Assembly (NCBI GenBank): GCA_013361095.1
Contig: JAATWA010000003.1
Coordinates: forward strand, 1 to 64,000
DNA from: Pseudanabaena biceps
GTDB taxonomy: Bacteria > Cyanobacteriota > Cyanobacteriia > Pseudanabaenales > Pseudanabaenaceae
Reading direction: 5' to 3'
Length of the DNA: 64,000 nt
Shown: positions 62,899 to 64,000 of the stretch, piece by piece
How positions within the stretch are numbered: the stretch's first letter is position 1
Layout: every line of letters begins with the position of its first letter
Made by a program: the position numbers and the translations under genes
Notes under the pieces: model-generated
What the model was told of the DNA's origin: nothing
Databases searched by the model: none
What the model saw: only the letters and a program-made list of their open reading frames with translations

Positions 62899-63027
62899 TT
62901 CCAAGGGGGTTTTCACCCCTTTGGCAAGCAGTCAATTGTATGGCAAAAAAGCGTTAGCGATTTTTGTCATACAATTGACATAGCTTGCTCCATGCGACAA
63001 TCACCACTGAAACGACGCAATCTCGTT
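62899..63027. other. Candidate oriT beside mobC, module copy 3
   Basis: G-rich hairpin (CCAAGGGGGT / ACCCCTTTGG, 62901-62924), GGCAAGC, a 19-bp inverted repeat with one mismatch (62931-62949 and 62961-62979, core CAATTGTATG), CATAGCTTGC, then TGAAACGACGCAATCTCGTT to 63027. Its position upstream of mobC-mobA is where oriT is usual. The same ordered elements appear twice at 6425-7425. Confidence 0.6.
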
Positions 63028-63254
63028 TTTAGGCGAAGATGATATATGAGCGAGTAAATGTATTGACTGAATCGTATCACTAATGGCTTTATTCACATCT
63101 TCATTTGTAAACATTTAATAAGATTTAGATTGCAATTTATATGGATATTTGGATATATTTTATATAAATTTATTTCGATTTTACTGGCCTTAAGAAGATA
63201 TTAATTAGATACATTTTATCCAAAACTATTTTCATTTTACGGTCGATCTAGCGA

Positions 63255-63914
63255 TTGCTTTTTTGGTGCAATATGCTAAATTCACTAAACAATTGCGATA
63301 CAAATGTTTTCATGTCCGACTTAAGGATCTCAAGAGAAAAACTATTGGATGCTTCAACTAAATGGAGCAATCTTCCAGATAAATTTAGTACTAAGGATGA
63401 GATTAATTCTCTGATGGAAGCTGTACGAGTGCTGGAGGATTGCATTAAATTTATGCGGCAAAAGCGATATTCGTATAAAGATATATCGAAAAAGTTTCTG
63501 GAGGAATTTCATATCGATATTAGTCCTCAAACTATTTCTTCATATCTAGCAACTATCAAGAAAGAACGGGAGAATTCTCTATGGCAATCTAAGCGCGAAG
63601 CTAGGCAATCATCTAAGGCTACGCTACCTAAAAAAACAAAAAAAGGAAGTGTCGCTAAAGTTGATTTATCGGCTGATGTGCTAGGGGAACCTGTGGTAGA
63701 ACCAGATGACACTGCCATGAATCTATCTATCGAACAAAAGTCTCTGGATAATGCTTCTACTAGTCTAAAACCTAGCAAAAACAAGCATTCTGCTGCTTCA
63801 AAAAGTATTGTACCTAAGATCAATATTGTAGATTCTGTTGACTCTAACGATGATGAAGATGCAACTGAGAGACGAAGACAAGCCGAGATGCTCAAACATT
63901 TTAATAAGTACTAA
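63255..63914 (+). CDS. Plasmid accessory protein, DNA-binding candidate (219 aa)
   Basis: The frame opens at TTG 63255; ATG 63312 (MSDLRISREKLL) is a plausible start. The first ~110 residues are helical and include FMRQKRYSYKDISKKFLEEFHIDISPQTISSYLATI, a helix-turn-helix-like segment. The rest is Lys/Ser-rich and disordered. Divergent from mobC and just ahead of a ParA-like gene; likely a transfer or partition accessory protein. Confidence 0.55.
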   Translation: MLFWCNMLNSLNNCDTNVFMSDLRISREKLLDASTKWSNLPDKFSTKDEINSLMEAVRVLEDCIKFMRQKRYSYKDISKKFLEEFHIDISPQTISSYLATIKKERENSLWQSKREARQSSKATLPKKTKKGSVAKVDLSADVLGEPVVEPDDTAMNLSIEQKSLDNASTSLKPSKNKHSAASKSIVPKINIVDSVDSNDDEDATERRRQAEMLKHFNKY

Positions 63915-63923
63915 ATTTCAGAT

Positions 63924-64000
63924 ATGGCGATAATTAATTTAATAGATGGCGAAAAGGGTGGTGTGGGTAAGAGTTGGGTAGCTCGCACGATGATTCAATA
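63924..64000 (+). CDS. ParA/MinD-like ATPase, N-terminus only (cut by window edge)
   Basis: ATG 63924, MAIINLIDGEKGGVGKSWVARTMIQ: deviant Walker A with both lysines. In mobilisation regions such ATPases are often relaxosome or transfer accessory proteins, or partition proteins. The rest lies beyond the window. Confidence 0.7.
   Translation, partial: MAIINLIDGEKGGVGKSWVARTMIQ

Noticed and set aside
1..64000. tRNA or rRNA genes
   Set aside because: None recognised on either strand by eye; a covariance-model scan would settle it.

Overview
The window comes from a cyanobacterial plasmid. HIP1-type sites (GCGATCGC and near variants) are frequent, and the families (DUF4331, DUF4114, a Cbi-type cobalt transporter, AEP-type plasmid primase) fit a filamentous or Pseudanabaena-like cyanobacterium. 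The genus cannot be fixed from sequence alone. There is almost no housekeeping content. Partition, mobilisation, conjugation, restriction and toxin-antitoxin genes, many of them broken, indicate a large conjugative plasmid that has absorbed other replicons.

Layout. (1) 1-3284, minus: a protein of at least 1094 aa, cut by the window edge, with a DFDGD motif and surrounding landmarks of two-barrel (DPBB) RNA polymerases of the QDE-1/YonO kind. (2) 3394-4895: a small ORF, an alpha/beta hydrolase and a broken hsdM. (3) 4952-5692: decayed tandem copies of a parA cassette, ending in a 170-bp MITE. (4) 5693-31704: about 26 kb bracketed by direct copies of that MITE, with a third copy at 28571. It carries an inverted duplication with oriT-like modules around an 11-bp phased repeat array, an FtsK-like translocase operon, ribbon-helix-helix proteins, a primase-polymerase replication protein, a serine recombinase in a repeat array, a second parA/RHH pair, a Tn3-like remnant, a DUF4331-TPR-NicO metal cluster, a large repeat protein, a cobalt transporter operon lacking cbiM, and a hydrolase truncated by the MITE. 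(5) 31705-33144: the missing right half of the MITE-split parA copy, then the intact par operon. Matching TAGCTA repeats show one parA copy was split and its halves now lie 26 kb apart, as expected if a circular replicon integrated by MITE x MITE recombination. (6) 33217-34473: antitoxin remnant, YhcG-type nuclease and hsdS fragment. (7) 35035-53222: a type IV secretion/conjugation operon (VirB2, B3, B4, B5-like, B6, B8, B10, B9-like, VirD4), two unknown proteins, a plasmid topoisomerase I, a GH19-like/M23 wall hydrolase and a secreted protein. (8) 53361-60597: a small DNA-binding candidate, a hydroxyisobutyrate-dehydrogenase-like enzyme, a second YhcG protein, and a kinase/PP2C/vWA triad of the TerY-P type into which vapBC has been inserted. 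(9) 60679-64000: relaxase fragment, relaxase, MobC, an oriT-like region, an accessory protein and the start of a ParA-like ATPase.

How the parts could work together: the relaxase, MobC, coupling protein and T4SS form one transfer system. The oriT-like module beside mobC recurs twice inside the 26-kb insert, so the insert may once have been an independent plasmid mobilisable by the same machinery. The RNA-polymerase-like protein is the most unusual gene here; its role on a conjugative plasmid is unknown.
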